Source of the DNA: Cristatella mucedo
Taxonomy: Eukaryota > Bryozoa > Phylactolaemata > Cristatellidae
Direction of reading: 5' to 3'
Assembly: GCA_009760855.2 (NCBI GenBank)
Contig: WPIO01000045.1
Coordinates: forward strand, 2,561,501-2,625,500
DNA: 64,000 nt
Below the pieces are notes generated by a model. It saw nothing but the letters and a program-made list of their open reading frames with translations, was not told the DNA's origin and made no database searches. A program made the translations under genes and the position numbers. Below are positions 43,705 to 57,470 of the stretch, piece by piece. Positions within the stretch are counted from its first letter, which is position 1. Each line of letters opens with the position of its first letter.

Positions 43705-46700
43705 ATCGCCGTGCTAGAGAACGGCCTTGGGTGACTCCAAGTTTAATGTGTACCTTTAACTGATTTATCCCTGATGCCTTCAGGTATTCCGCTGCTATCT
43801 TAACTGTGACTACCTCTGAAATTTCTACTCAAAACAGAACCTGCCAAGCATAATTTTTTTATGTCACCATTCGTCAATACCTACTGGCGGGCCATCTTCG
43901 GTCAGTCAGTAAGAACCTCCTTGCATCCTGTGTACACCCTATCAACAGCTCGGCTATCAAAAGTACGATACATAAGTTTATTGTAGTGAATTGTACTCGC
44001 TGTGCCAGTAGCTTGCCTGTCATGCCTCAGTATGCTTTGAAATGTCGACCGACTAACTTTACAAAGGTCCGATTCATATTCAAATGGCTGCATTTGCCAG
44101 GCCGGCTACACACCGACTTGAATGCCATCCACTTAATCGCCGCCATTGAGTTTATCGACAGCCTCTTAAATTTTGCTGCGATGCCCACCTGCTAAAACCC
44201 AAAGGGTTTGTTAGCCGTGTTCAGGCTGTCCACGATAAGCTAGATGCATTTTCCCATACCGAAACTTGTGTGACTCATTGTTCCAGTAGCTTTATATCTG
44301 AGACCACCCGCCTGGACTTTTATTCATTTAGGCCATGTATCCTATCAAGGTTGACGGAGGGTTGCAATAGTTGTTCGTAAATCCTTTAGCTATAAGATAT
44401 GGAGCTTTTGTTTGGGCCGTCAATTGAAGCAGTTGCAATTAGGTCCTCATCAAAAACAGTGCCTTTCATTGTTATGATATACTAACTGGCTGTCTAAACT
44501 TGTTTATAGAGAAGTTTTCGGAGTTTGTCACTGAAATATTATTGTGAGACAGACAGTTAATGATTGCTGCAGACATCAGTATTCACGTTGACAAATCTAT
44601 CAATATCCAGGTTTCCTAATTTCTTGACCTTCTCTAAAATTTCAGTTTGGTCGAACACTTTGATCGTACTAGCCACGTCTGTGGCGTTATCCTAGATCTC
44701 GTTACCACTAAGGGTGTCAGCCCCACTGACCTTGTAGTGTGTGCACCGACCCTCTCGGATAGTTGTTCGGTCTCTTTGACCGTTCGTGCTCAATTGTCCG
44801 AAAAGGTGAATGTCAAAGTTGTCCAGCGACGTAACTTGAAAACCATTGGCTTAGACAAACTTTTGAAATTTGTTTGTGATGCAGGTCTTCTTAATCTGCA
44901 CCTAGACTAGATCGACAGCCTTGATACATTCACTGATGCAGTGAACGTGAAACGCAGGATTTCTCTTGAGAGGAAGGCTGGCATGCATTCTATCCATAAG
45001 TACAGATTAGTTCCTTTTACATAAAACTTCAACGGATTTGCCGTTTTAGGCCTAACCTTGAACGTCGCTTTAAGATCACCATGATCTGATGCCGATCTAT
45101 GGTAATGTTAAAGTTCAATGAAAGTTCAATGTTAAAGACTTACTTCGAGTTTACACCAGAAGCTTAAAAAGTGTTGGTTCTTTAATTAATTCGAAAACGA
45201 AGTCCTACCAGTCAGGCCCAAACAGATTTATTGGACGGTAAACCATTTACTGGCCAGTTCTGAGGGGTGAAACTAGCTGAATGTTAAAGGCTTAGCCAAA
45301 AATGTTTCAGTCTAATCTATTGAAGAAATTCTGCAGATTTGGGGGTCCATTAAGACACATCAGAGTAAAGCCATTGAAGAATTGCAACCGGTGACCTTCC
45401 TTAAAAGTTTTTTTTTATTTGTCTGCATAGGATGCATAGTCATCTCAGAGGTTTTTTTCTGGCAGACCAACTCCACCCTGCCATAATCTAGATTTGTAAT
45501 ACTTCTTTGGAAAAAGGGGTCGTATCCAGGTCCTTCAAATCGGCAATCGTTAGTCCAGACCTGTATTTAAAAAACCCTGATTTAATGCAGAGGTCCATGC
45601 AAACTATCACCCAGTCTCTCTCATTCCTTTTTGATAATGAATACAAGAAATAAACTGTAGCTAAGCAGCTGGTAGCACGTATTAAAAATAGAAAATGTCA
45701 GAAACATTTTAATTGGTGCTCAATAGGGAGACAAAGCTTAAGCCTCTGTCCTCTGTGTTAAAGGTGACACCATATGCTGCCACAATGACGGTAATGTCAC
45801 TTCTTTAGCTCTGCTAGGTTTATTACCAATTTCAACATGATTGATTGCAATGTCCTACTTAAATGATTCAAAAGAAAAATCGGTCTGGCAGACGAGGTAC
45901 TGGCGAGGTTTCAATCGTACTTTTCTGATCGTGTTCAATACCTGTCGTTTGTTAGAGTCAAATCTCAGCCCTAAGTCCGGTCACCTGTTGAGTACCTCAT
46001 GGTTCATTCCTCGTGTCCTCGCTGTTTTCCGCTTATACACAACCTCTGGGTAAAGTGATTAAGGCTTATTGAATAGGACATCAATTTTATGCTGACGATA
46101 CTCAGCTGCATTTGTCATTCAAACCGTCGGAATCGGCTGCTGCAACTGATTGACTGAATTTTTTCCTTGCCCACAGTAGATCCTGGATGTCGGAAAGTTT
46201 CTTGAAAGTAAATAAAGATGAACTTAATGGCTTCTCACAGGACACCATAAGCATGTGGCTGGATTAGAAGGCTCAACTTTTTTAATAGGTGATGCTGTTG
46301 TGCGACCATCACCACGTGCTCGAAATTTACATTATCATTTTCGACAGCTGCCTAAATTTAAAAGCTTCATTCAGAAGATTGCTTCTGCAGCTAGCCGTCA
46401 CTTCCGATCAATATCTAAGATAAAGAACTCCCTTCTGCTGTGGCTTGCAAAAATCCTAACTAACTCTTTGGTTCTATCTCGTCTTCATTATTATAATTTT
46501 CTTTTGGATGGGCTACAAAAAGCAACAATGCCACTACGACTGGCTATAAAAATTGCTGCGAGGCTAATTTTGAAAGTCAGAGGTTTGAAGTCGCGTCTTT
46601 TTTCTAAAAGAGCTAGGATACCTTCCGGCTGACCAACTTGTACAGAGTAAAGTTCTTATCCTGACCTACAACGCTCATCACGGCTTGGCTAATTCAAAAT

Positions 46701-47070
46701 AGCTCATCCATCCTTGAAGAACTGCTGTACCTCGCCACCTCTTGCCCTCAGTTTCTGTATTGACTATACATTTGCTGTTCCATTCCTTCGCTAAAAGACC
46801 ATTGGCCACAGAAGCTTTACAGTTGCAGGTCCTAGGTCTCCTTAGCCAATGACAATACCGCTCTGCTGCCGACTGCAGCACATTATTTCAGGTGTTCCTA
46901 AGCTACCACTTTCATGCTACTCACTACCTCAAATGATACCCCGACTCTGATATGCTTCCCACGTTCTCTTTGTTGCATGAGCTGAAGTCTACTGGATGCC
47001 GAATGCATACTGAATGCTGCTTAGGATGTGAGTGAGCTACACAAAACTCTCCTGGGTAACGCTTACCTAG
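43705..47070 (+). mobile_element. Family A LINE, long but decayed copy
   Basis: Plus orientation, collinear with the reverse complement of 11558-15010. It has the 5' end (GGTATTCCGCTGCTATCTTA at 43783-43802), the endonuclease (frame 44647-44910 with GVILDLVTTKGVSPTDLVVC), the RT (around 45780-46180, FYADDTQLHLSFKP-like codons near 46085-46130), the C-terminal region (frame 46255-46632), and the 3' UTR ending with AAAACTCTCCTGGGTAACGC at 47042-47061. Stops and frameshifts occur throughout. It sits in an intron of the minus-strand FTP/EGF gene, antisense to it. Confidence 0.85.
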
Positions 47071-47374
47071 TTAATGTGTCTATATGCAGTTACCGATGGA
47101 GATACATTACACAATGTTACATTGAAAGCCTAATAACTTCTTCGTGTTCAAAGTTCCCATATAGATACACAATCAGGACTTTAAATTGTGCGTATCTATT
47201 TATTCCCATGGATTACTTTCCCGTCTGTCGAAAAAAGGAAGGCTGTTTCACTTTTTTGTCACAACCATAGGATATGATACTAATGTTTTGGTAACAGTGT
47301 AGCTCTTTCAATCATCCAGAATAAAAAAAAATGATTGTTCTTGTCGTGAAAATGCTTATTTGATATATAATATC

Positions 47375-48185
47375 ACATTCAAAGACGACCACATCAGCTT
47401 CACAGTCAGGTCTACCTATTTTCAGCTACATAAAATTGCCCCGTCTAGGGCTTGTTTAGATAAGGACACCACATCTTAGTTGGTCTATGCATACAGGATA
47501 TCCCGCTTGACTTCTGTAATTCTCAGCATGCTGGCCTACAAGCGTATGCAATCACTAGCTTACAGCTGGTGCAAAACTTGGCAGCTAAGCTTGTCTCTCG
47601 TGAGCGTCGCAGTTACCACATCACACCACTTCTCGCCTACTAGCTCTGGCTTCCCATCAAGCAACAGATCGACTTCAAGGTTTTGTTGCTCACTGTAGGT
47701 CCCTTCAGTATTTAGCTCAAGCGTATCTATCATATATACTTCCTCACCAGGCCAAGCATAGAAGCACCCCTTTTCGGAATCTAACTGCTTACCAATACCT
47801 TGTACAAACCTCAAATCCACTGGAGACCATTCACGGAGTTCGTATGCTCCCAAAGCCTCGAACTCACTCCCGACTTTGGTCACGACATCCCTTTAATTGT
47901 CCACATTTAAAAAGAACTTGAAAAATGAATCTATTTATGACAGTATTGAATTGGTCCCGCGATTCTTCCTTTATTTTGTTTACCTGCTCGCACTGTGCAT
48001 GTAGCTACTAGATACACTCGCATGCTTGCACTCTGCATATTACCCCTAACCATGTTATTCACGGTGTTTATAATGCTTGATACCAATCACCGTTCTATCT
48101 TATTTCCTTTGCAGAAAATGTATAATACCTAGATAGAGATTGAGGTCTCAGAAGGCGCTTCATCAGGCTTATTATTACTATTACA
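47375..48185 (+). mobile_element. Family B LINE, C-terminal RT and tail
   Basis: Starts at GACGACCACATCAGCTTCAC, continues through the RT C-terminal region (frame 47480-47698 partly; HLTPLL- and SSNRSTSRFC-like shifted segments), then RALSSYAPKA-type codons at about 47830-47870. The 3' UTR and tail follow (TAATACCTAGATAGAGATTG..GAAGGCGCTTCATCAGG), with a short TTATTATTACTATTA tail. It is dead. Confidence 0.8.
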
Positions 48186-49209
48186 GTACCTTTCCTCCAG
48201 TATTTCAAATGTTTATTTTTCAAAGAAATGTCGTGCAATTTAAAGCTACACATCCATTAGTTTTCCGGCCCTGCCTAGTTAGTCAGCTACTGACCTCAAT
48301 GAAGACTCCTCACTTTTAATAGTATCTCCAATAAAATAACTTCATACTAACGCTACTTTAAAAATATACATGCAAAAGCATATCTTAACTGTAAGACATC
48401 ATGCATCACTTTGACTTTGTCAAATTTTGGGATGAACGTTAAGGTAATAGTTGCCGCTGTTCAAACCGCTCATCGTAAAATAAACTAAAGCCTTGGTTAT
48501 TTACTAAAGCGATATAGAGCATCACGCAAGAAAATTTACCCAATGACTGGTCACCCATAAGTGCATTGTCCTTCAAATAAATTCTTTCAAAAGTCCAAGT
48601 AAGTTATATTAGTCGCATGATATTCAGTTAAGTAAATAGTAATATAAATGTAGTTAGTTAGCTATCACCAGTAGGTAATGTGTATTCCTAACTATGTCAA
48701 TCGATTAATTCAACTTGTTAAAAAAATTAACAAATATAATGTTATCAGTAGGTGTTTTGAAGGAACGCAGTGGTGATTTAAAAAAGCATATAATAAAAAT
48801 GTAATATTTTTACAATATTAGTTATTCCTATTTGAGCTTTTATTTTATAGCAAATGTATGCAAAATGAAATTTCGAACTTCTCAAATTTTATTAAATTTG
48901 TTGGTTCAGAGTTTTTAACTAAACAGTATGACTATTTAAATTGTTTCAATCAGTCGTTCAATGTGTGTATAATTTATTGCAGTGCTGCAAAAAATATTTA
49001 AATTGGTGGTGATGATTATTTTTCAAAACTTTAAAATATACTCTATAAATTACCTTAGTAAGTCTGAAATATCAAATAAACTTTCATTCAATTTATCATC
49101 CACAAAACCGCACAATATATTTATATGATGTAGTTTTACTAAACCTTTGGCTACTCGCCAAAAGGTTAGAAAACCACGACTTTCAAATCGATAAATACTT
49201 GACACCTAC
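48186..49209. other. Intronic AT-rich stretch
   Basis: Very AT-rich with no repeat family recognised. It lies downstream of the EGF-like exon donor. Confidence 0.4.
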
Positions 49210-49350
49210 TTGTTTGGCACCTCACACCGGACCACCCGTCTTGGCAACCACCTGGGCATCCAGGATTTCCTCGGTAGCATGTCTTTTCAAGTGAGCAATG
49301 ACAGACTGGAGGTTGAAAAGGATAGCCACGCCGGCAAAGAGCTGGAAAAT
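49210..49350 (-). CDS. EGF-like repeat exon
   Basis: On the minus strand TTTGTTTGCAG|ATTTTCC opens a 141-nt exon ending CAAACAA|GTAGGT, with phase 1 at both ends. The 46 codons hold CHCSLEKTCYRGNPGCPGGC and QDGWSGVRCQT. The C.C....C.....GC.GGC..GW.G..CQ spacing is that of the laminin/MEGF-type EGF repeats that accompany FTP domains in invertebrate receptor-like proteins. The first two codon-rich residues before the CHC lie in the linker (PALCRRGYPFQPPV). Disulphide-bonded and extracellular in all known cases. It sits between two FTP domains on this strand. Confidence 0.82.
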
Positions 49351-50121
49351 CTGCAAACAAATTTAACTTTTATTAAATTAACCACATACGAGCCAATTTG
49401 AATCGATAAGGAACAATCAGGAATCTTCCAGTAATTAGTTGAACAGCAAAAATTAACGTTAAGCTACAGTTGATTTGTACAGAGCTGATCTCCCAAGAGA
49501 TGACTTGTGACAGACACATCGGCGTCCAGACATGCCAACGACCAATACGTGCTAGCTGAAGTTCCTCATACAATACTTGGTGTCCCAAACCATAGTGCGT
49601 TGTCTTCATCACGGATCGCAGCATAATTTCTGAGCATTCTGAATGCATCGAATTTACTATTATTTACCACTACCATTTCTTTTGGGCTGCTTTTGAAGCT
49701 CAATCTTAGCTTTGGTTCATTAACTATTAGTACATTAGTGACCTAGAGCAGCTAAGGAAATAAGGCGTTTGGAGGTACTACGGCCTGACATTTCTTATTA
49801 GTTGCAAAAATTATCAGGACCTTGACTCCTTAAAAATTCACTGATTTCTAGAACTCTTACGTAGTACTAGCAATAATTATACATGTACAGTGCACCAACT
49901 GAAAACTGAATCTCTGTATATTTCTAGGCACTTTAAGGATTCTGGATATAAAGCATTACCAAATGTTTATTGGTAACATCCACAAACAGCTGGCACAGCA
50001 TAAGCATGTACATATGTCGGCGTGGCATCGCCATCTCGTGGTTCAGCCCCAAGCCGATCTACCGTCCGCCCAGAGGGCAAGCTCCTTCCGGTGCTGTATT
50101 CAGGCTATTCACTCTCTTCTC
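49351..50121. other. Intronic stretch; possible tail relic near 49.9 kb
   Basis: A 91-codon minus frame at 49373-49648 has no recognisable domain and no clear splice borders. A string GAATCTCTGTATATTTCTAG, GCACTTTAAGG near 49908-49938 resembles a minus-oriented family B tail core without its ATT repeat, which would be a very short relic. Confidence 0.35.
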
Positions 50122-50630
50122 TCTAACTAATAATAATAATAATAATATTGCACTTGATAAAGCGCCCTCAGAGAACTTAATCTCTTTCTTGGCGCTTTAC
50201 ATTTGCTGCAAAGTGATACGCAATAGAATAGTAAGTAAAATCCTGCTTGAAAAACAAACAAAATGAATAACATGGTTAGGGGTTACGTGCACTGGGTCAG
50301 CATGCAAAACTAGTGCATGTTATGGAGCAGCACGCACGACTGCTACTACATCACTATGTACGATCGCTTGCTTACGTTGCCTGCATGTGATGCAATACAG
50401 TGGTCGTCGAAAATGCAATGACTCGCATATGAGTGGGGCTTCAGTCTACTTTGCGCCGCCTTCTCCCGCCCCCAGCACCTACATACACGCACAGGACGAA
50501 TCATAGAGACCCACAAAATGCTGATATAAAAAGGCGAGTTTTAAGGTTCTTTTTAAATTTCGTAATATCAGGGGATGTTTGGACGTGCGTCGGTACTGAG
50601 TTCCTGGCTTTAGGAGCATGCCTCTATTTA
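50122..50630 (-). mobile_element. Family B LINE, 3' end with a short insertion
   Basis: AATAATAATAATAATATTGC, ACTTGATAAAGCGCCCTCAG and TTTCTTGGCGCTTTACATTT at 50126-50205 are a well-kept tail in minus orientation. At about 50312-50470 an unrelated 150-base piece interrupts the UTR. The C-terminal region then resumes to about 50630 with the usual CGTCGGTACTGAGTTCCTGG segment. Confidence 0.8.
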
Positions 50631-50689
50631 AATGCTTCTCACATGCCACTGTGAGCGAGCTCAACCCCCCCCCCACCGAACTTAACCGT

Positions 50690-50800
50690 CATAAGCTCAT
50701 TCAATAGGGGTTAGCCCCTTAACTTCAGCAAATACAAAGCGCCTAGAAAAAGATTAAGTTATATGGCAGGGCTTTAACAAGTGTATTAAGATTAGTATTA
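50690..50800 (+). mobile_element. Family B LINE, tail-only copy
   Basis: TTCAGCAAATACAAAGCGCC, TAGAAAAAGATTAAGTTATA and GCAGGGCTTTAACAAGTGTA form the tail core in plus orientation, preceded by a C-rich run at 50666-50676. It ends in a degraded ATT tail. It faces the minus copy just upstream. Confidence 0.7.
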
Positions 50801-52164
50801 ATCTTTGAGCCCAACGAGCGTTGTTATGGCAGCCTGGGTTCGCCACCAGATAATCTTAATTATTGTAGCAACTTACGATGTCTACTATTTTCCAGCCCGT
50901 ACACATTGATACCTAAATACTATAATTTTAAACATACCACTCATGACGTGCTACAGCTTTAAAAAAGCTGAAAGCACTGTGCTACCTCTTAATAGATGGA
51001 TGATTCGTAAAATGACCTAGAGGCAATATGGAGTAAGGAAGAGGAGAGATTCTGAAACGAATGAAAGAGTGAGAGGGAGAGAGAAAGAGAGAGAGAGACT
51101 CACAAAAGATCACTAGTTGCCGTGATTATCAACGTTTCTAATGTTGCAACTATTTAATACAATTCAGCATGTGTGGTGAACCCAAACCATAAAATCATTT
51201 CGTGCAAACTGCGGAAGTGAGCGTTTCCAAATGGTCTTCCCGTTGCAAGGGTTATTCGAGTCTGGCACGTTCTCTCACAATAGACTAAGCTGGATTAGTC
51301 GTAAATGGATTATCCGTAACTGAATATGGACCCACTCGAGTCTATCAGTGGATGCCATGTTTAAATTGTATACAGGGAACTTGGACAGCATCGGCTAAAA
51401 TTTGTCTTCGCTAGTCAGCCTCAGCTTCAAGGTTTTCCAATACTTAAAAAAATAAATTTTGTTTAACAATCTTAGAAACCCTTCAAAAATAACAGATTTA
51501 GAAATAAAAATCCGACTTGCCAGAAATTTAGCCATAGGTTAAAGAACCAAGCATCAATTTTGTAAAGGTATGTTTTCCTAATTGTGCACAAATCAAACAA
51601 TACCGGGAGATTTATTACTATTCCCGGTATACATGCTATGCACTTCGGGCTGATAGAAGAACATTTTATTAAAAAACCTATCCCTGGTAAATGTTGTATT
51701 CTCAAATTATGGGGGAATAACTGAATCCGTGAATTATGTCAGGAAATCGCAGGAGATTATACATGACATAACATACTTGATGTATGCATAAAAGCTGTGT
51801 GCATATATATGACATATTCTTCCTTGGCCTTCTCATTGTCTGCTTACCGGTTTCATTTCAATCTGCCCGGGTGCTAATAATGCTTTTGAAATAGTAGCTA
51901 ACCAAAACCTATGCACATGGTAAAGTTAAAATTAAAGTTTCACCCTTCTTAATAAATTGCTTTAAACCTTCACAAGTATAGCTCTACAATTGTTGGAATA
52001 ATGCGATCAAAGAAAAGTCAAAGTATGCAATAATCTGTTCTTAGGGTTAAGGGATACGAATAATCTTGGTCTGTCATTAGGGATGCCAGCCCTCAGTGAA
52101 ATAGGAAGCTGAGTTTGTAATCGTTATTGTAAAGTGAGCTGATTCATTTAGCCTTAAGAAATGA
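50801..52164. other. Intronic stretch with a short GA-rich repeat
   Basis: A GA-rich tract lies at 51064-51100. Otherwise nothing was recognised. Confidence 0.45.
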
Positions 52165-54600
52165 GACTCTGCGTTTAGTTTGTATGATCCCAAAGCCTGT
52201 TACTTATTCCCGACTTGCGTCAGCGAATTTCCTGACTTGACCAAATTTAATATCAATAATAATAATAATGCACTTGATAAAGCGCCCTCAGAGAACTCAA
52301 TCTCTCTCTAGGCGCTTTACATTTGCTTCAAAGGGAAATGCAATTGAATGGTGAGTAATATCATGCTCGATAAACAAACAACATGAATAACATGGTTAAG
52401 GGTGACATGCACAAGGTAAGCATGCAAATGTGATTAGTGGCTGCATGCACTGTGTCAGCACGCATAAGCACATCAAGGACGAATCACACGGACCCAGTAA
52501 ATTCCGTCCAAAATAGTTGTTTTAAGTTCTTTTTAAATATGGTCGGGTCAGGGGATGTTCTGACGCAGGTCGGCAGGGAGTTCCAGGCTTTGGAAGCATA
52601 CGAACTAAGTGCACGGTCTCCAAAGGATTTGAGGTTTGTACGAAGTATTTGTAGACAGTTTGATTCCGAAAAGCAAGTTGGTACGATATGTGGCCTAATG
52701 GGGGAGTACATCACAGAGATAGGCTGGAGCCAAAGAATGAAGTGACCTAAAAGTGAGCGACAAAACCTTGAAGTCAATCCGTTGCTTGACTAGTTACCAG
52801 TTCAGGTCGGTGAGAAGTGGTGTAAAGTGGCAACTGTGACACTCACGACAGACAAGCCTAGCTGCAGAGTTGTGCACCAGCTGCAATCGCCTGATCGCAC
52901 ATGCTGGCAGGCCAGAAAGCAGTGAGTTGCAGAAATCGAGACGGGACGTTAAGAATGCATGGACCACCTTGGATGTAGTATCCTCATCTAAACAGGCCCG
53001 AATTTTAACAATGTTGTGAAGCTGAAAATAGGCAGATTTGACTGTTGAGCTTATATGGGGTCTGACGAGAGGTCGCTTTGGAATATGACACCTAGATTTC
53101 GTGCTGATTCAACTGGAGATATTCTGGCAGAGCCAATTTTGAGAGTCACACTTTCCACGTTGTAAATCACACTGGGTTTTCCCGTAAATATTAGGTTAGT
53201 TTTATCGTCGTTTAGTTTTAGAAGATTTGCTGCCATCCATATGTGGATGTCATCAATGCATGCAGCAAGTGATGTGAGAGAATTTGAAGTTCTTGAAGCC
53301 TGGGAGGGATCAAAGCTAAGGTACAACTGAGTGTCATCCGCATAGAAGTAAAAGCCTACATTGTGCCTGGCAATCACATCAGCAAAAGGAAGAGCATAAA
53401 CAGTGAAAAGAACCGGATCTAGCACGGAGCCCTGTGGTACCCAAAGTTTCAGAGGTACCTCAGATGATCTTCGTCCATTCACGTCAATAGTCTGGAGTGT
53501 TTCACTGAGATAGGATCGGAACCACTGCCGAGCAGTGCCAATGATGCCCAGGCGAAATAGGAGGCACTCTAGAAGAACTTTGTGATCGATGGTATCAAAA
53601 GCAGCCGAAAGATCGAGCAAAACAAGCAGAGACACTCTTCCCATGTCCGCATTCGTAAGTAGATCGTTGTATACCCTAAGCAATGCTGACTCTGTGGAGT
53701 GATTTGCTCAAAAGCGATACTGGAACTTACTAGCAAGGTGTGAGGTTTCGATATATGTGTTCAGCTGGTCTGCCACGACCCATTCCTGTGTATTTGATAG
53801 GAATGGTAGAAAGGAGCCTGGGCGGTAGTCGCTTAAGTTCTCTTGGCCTAGTGATGCTTTCTTGAGAAGTGGCATGACTACAGCTTTACGAAAGGCGCTA
53901 GGACATGACCTGTAGCTAATGACATAATAATGATGTTAGTCATGCATGGCAGCCGCAAATCAATGCAAGGTAGGAGTAGTACAGTGGGAATAGGGTCCAG
54001 AGGACTTGTCGTCTTTGATTGAGATACGAACTTTAGGACTAGATCACTAGTGACCTGCTTAAATGCAGATGTCGAGGTGCAGCTAATAACCGTGAAACAG
54101 CATTCTAGTGGGGAGGTTGTCATCGCAGGGATGGATTCCCTGATCTTGTATATCTTCTGCACACAGAATCGAGAGAAGCGATCGGCTAGATCATTACAAG
54201 GACCATCAGGTAAGGAGCTAATCTGGGAACGGTTGAGTAGATGGTTTATTGTCGACATCAGAATTTTAGGTTACCTGTTTTGATTTTTAGTTACCTGCTT
54301 AAACGTAGACACTTGCAAAGAACTTAAAACACGCCTATTTAGGACAGCATTTAGTGGGTGCCTGTGACTCGTCCTTCGTGTACTTAAGGGTGCTGACACT
54401 GTGCTTGCTACCGTTAACCACACTTACATACTGTCCCATGCATGTCACCCTTAACCTTGTAATTTATTTTGCTTATCAAACACGATATCACTCACCATTC
54501 AATCGCGTTTCCCTTTGCAGCAAATTTAAAGCGCCCAAAAAGAGATTGAGTTCTTAGAGGGCGCTTTATCAAGTGCATTATTGTTATTATTAATTATACT
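52165..54600 (+). mobile_element. Family B LINE, plus copy split by a minus copy
   Basis: The left piece (52165-52248) reads CCCAAAGCCTGTTACTTATT, CCCGACTTGCGTCAGCG and CTGACTTGACCAAATTTAA. The right piece (about 54322-54600) continues GCAAAGAACTTAAAACACGC, then the UTR and the tail GCGCCCAAAAAGAGATTGAG..AGGGCGCTTTATCAAGTGC with ATTGTTATTATTAATT. These pieces are adjacent in other copies, so this element was interrupted by the minus-strand insertion at 52249-54300. Confidence 0.75.
52249..54300 (-). mobile_element. Family B LINE, longest and best-preserved copy
   Basis: Minus orientation. The tail (AATAATAATAATGCACTTGA, then GCGCCCTCAGAGAACTCAAT) is at 52253-52325, and RT sequence runs back to 54258. 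The frame 53051-53683 has LLVLLDLSAAFDTIDHKVLL (first catalytic Asp), VPQGSVLDPVLFTVYALPF and FYFYADDTQLYLSFDPSQAS (YADD pair). The frame 53878-54258 has the region upstream of the RT palm. A stop near 53704 and frameshifts separate the frames. The endonuclease is absent, so the element is 5'-truncated. It is inserted in another family B copy. Confidence 0.88.
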
Positions 54601-54752
54601 TTGGTTGATCAAGAGCAGTATAATGAATATAAAGCCGTAAATATTGTATCGTGAGTTTCGAAGGTCCATTATAACAATCTTAAAGCAAGCATCTATCATT
54701 CTCATTCACACGTTGTCCAAATCGGTCTTCATATTATCAAAACATGTCTTAC

Positions 54753-54980
54753 CGCCTATAGGATATCCAACAACAGCAACCTGACACAATAGCATCATCA
54801 CTTTTGTATTATGTAATCCACTTGGTTGTATTGCCAGTCTTCTAGCAATCCCATTTTTGCAGCTATATGAGGTAACTGTTGAAGACACTTCCTCTACTTT
54901 TGAGCACTTCTGCCATTCATTCTCATTTGGATCTCCATGAGTTGTCTCGCTGATCAGTACGTCAAGTGAGGATACCGTAT
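54753..54980 (-). CDS. FTP (fucolectin-like) domain, C-terminal half exon (second FTP)
   Basis: On the minus strand TGGACATTTTAG|ATACGG opens a 228-nt exon ending TATAGGCG|GTAAGAC, phase 1 at both ends. The peptide has SSLDVLISETTHGDPNENEW, then KNGIARRLAIQPSG, then VMMLLCQVAVVGYP. It parallels the exon at 38234-38455 strand for strand (L.VLI.., G.ARRL.I, L.C.V.VVG) but is clearly diverged, so it belongs to a different FTP repeat. Cysteines at WQKC, SYSC and LLC fit the disulphide pattern of this half. Its N-half partner has not been identified with confidence. Confidence 0.8.
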
Positions 54981-55189
54981 CTAAAATGTCCATAAATACC
55001 TTGTACAGCTGACAGTAGCTTCAATATTCACGTAACAGATAAATAGAAACAGACACAAATATAAATCATGTTTACGACATACGAATAAGAAATTCACGTC
55101 TACTACCACCATGCACTATTTGAATTGCTTCCCTTTTGCTGAATTCTTTCGAAAACGGAAGTTCTTGGGAGCACCCTATGCCAAAACTA

Positions 55190-55400
55190 ATACAGGTAAT
55201 ACCGTTCTAAAGCTAATCAGTTTGTTTTTTGACCGTAGCACATATGAAATTACGTGCATATGGACATCTAAACCAATACCGTTTCGGGCTAGGTTAACTA
55301 CCCAGGCCAATGCTCTCGTTACATACGCTGGCTGCAAGTAACCTGCAATTTCATTACCTCCAAGCCCACCAATTGTAGCAATGCTATGGAAGTTTAAATG
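55190..55400 (-). CDS. Open segment in the place of a missing FTP N-half; doubtful exon
   Basis: A minus-strand frame of about 75 codons sits 200-400 bases upstream of the second FTP C-half, where the N-half should lie. It contains ALAWVVNLARNGIGLDVHMH, which loosely recalls the WWxVxL....I..V.I strand of FTP domains. It lacks the AVDG and second Trp, and I found no acceptor-donor pair giving phase 1-1. It may be a diverged exon, a pseudo-exon or chance. I give it little weight. Confidence 0.2.
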
Positions 55401-55429
55401 CATTCTTAGACGTTACTGCTAGCTGATTA

Positions 55430-57470
<2,041 letters not shown>

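Noticed and set aside
49373-49648. 91-codon minus frame next to the EGF-like exon
   Set aside because: No domain, no acceptor-donor pair and a composition consistent with chance.
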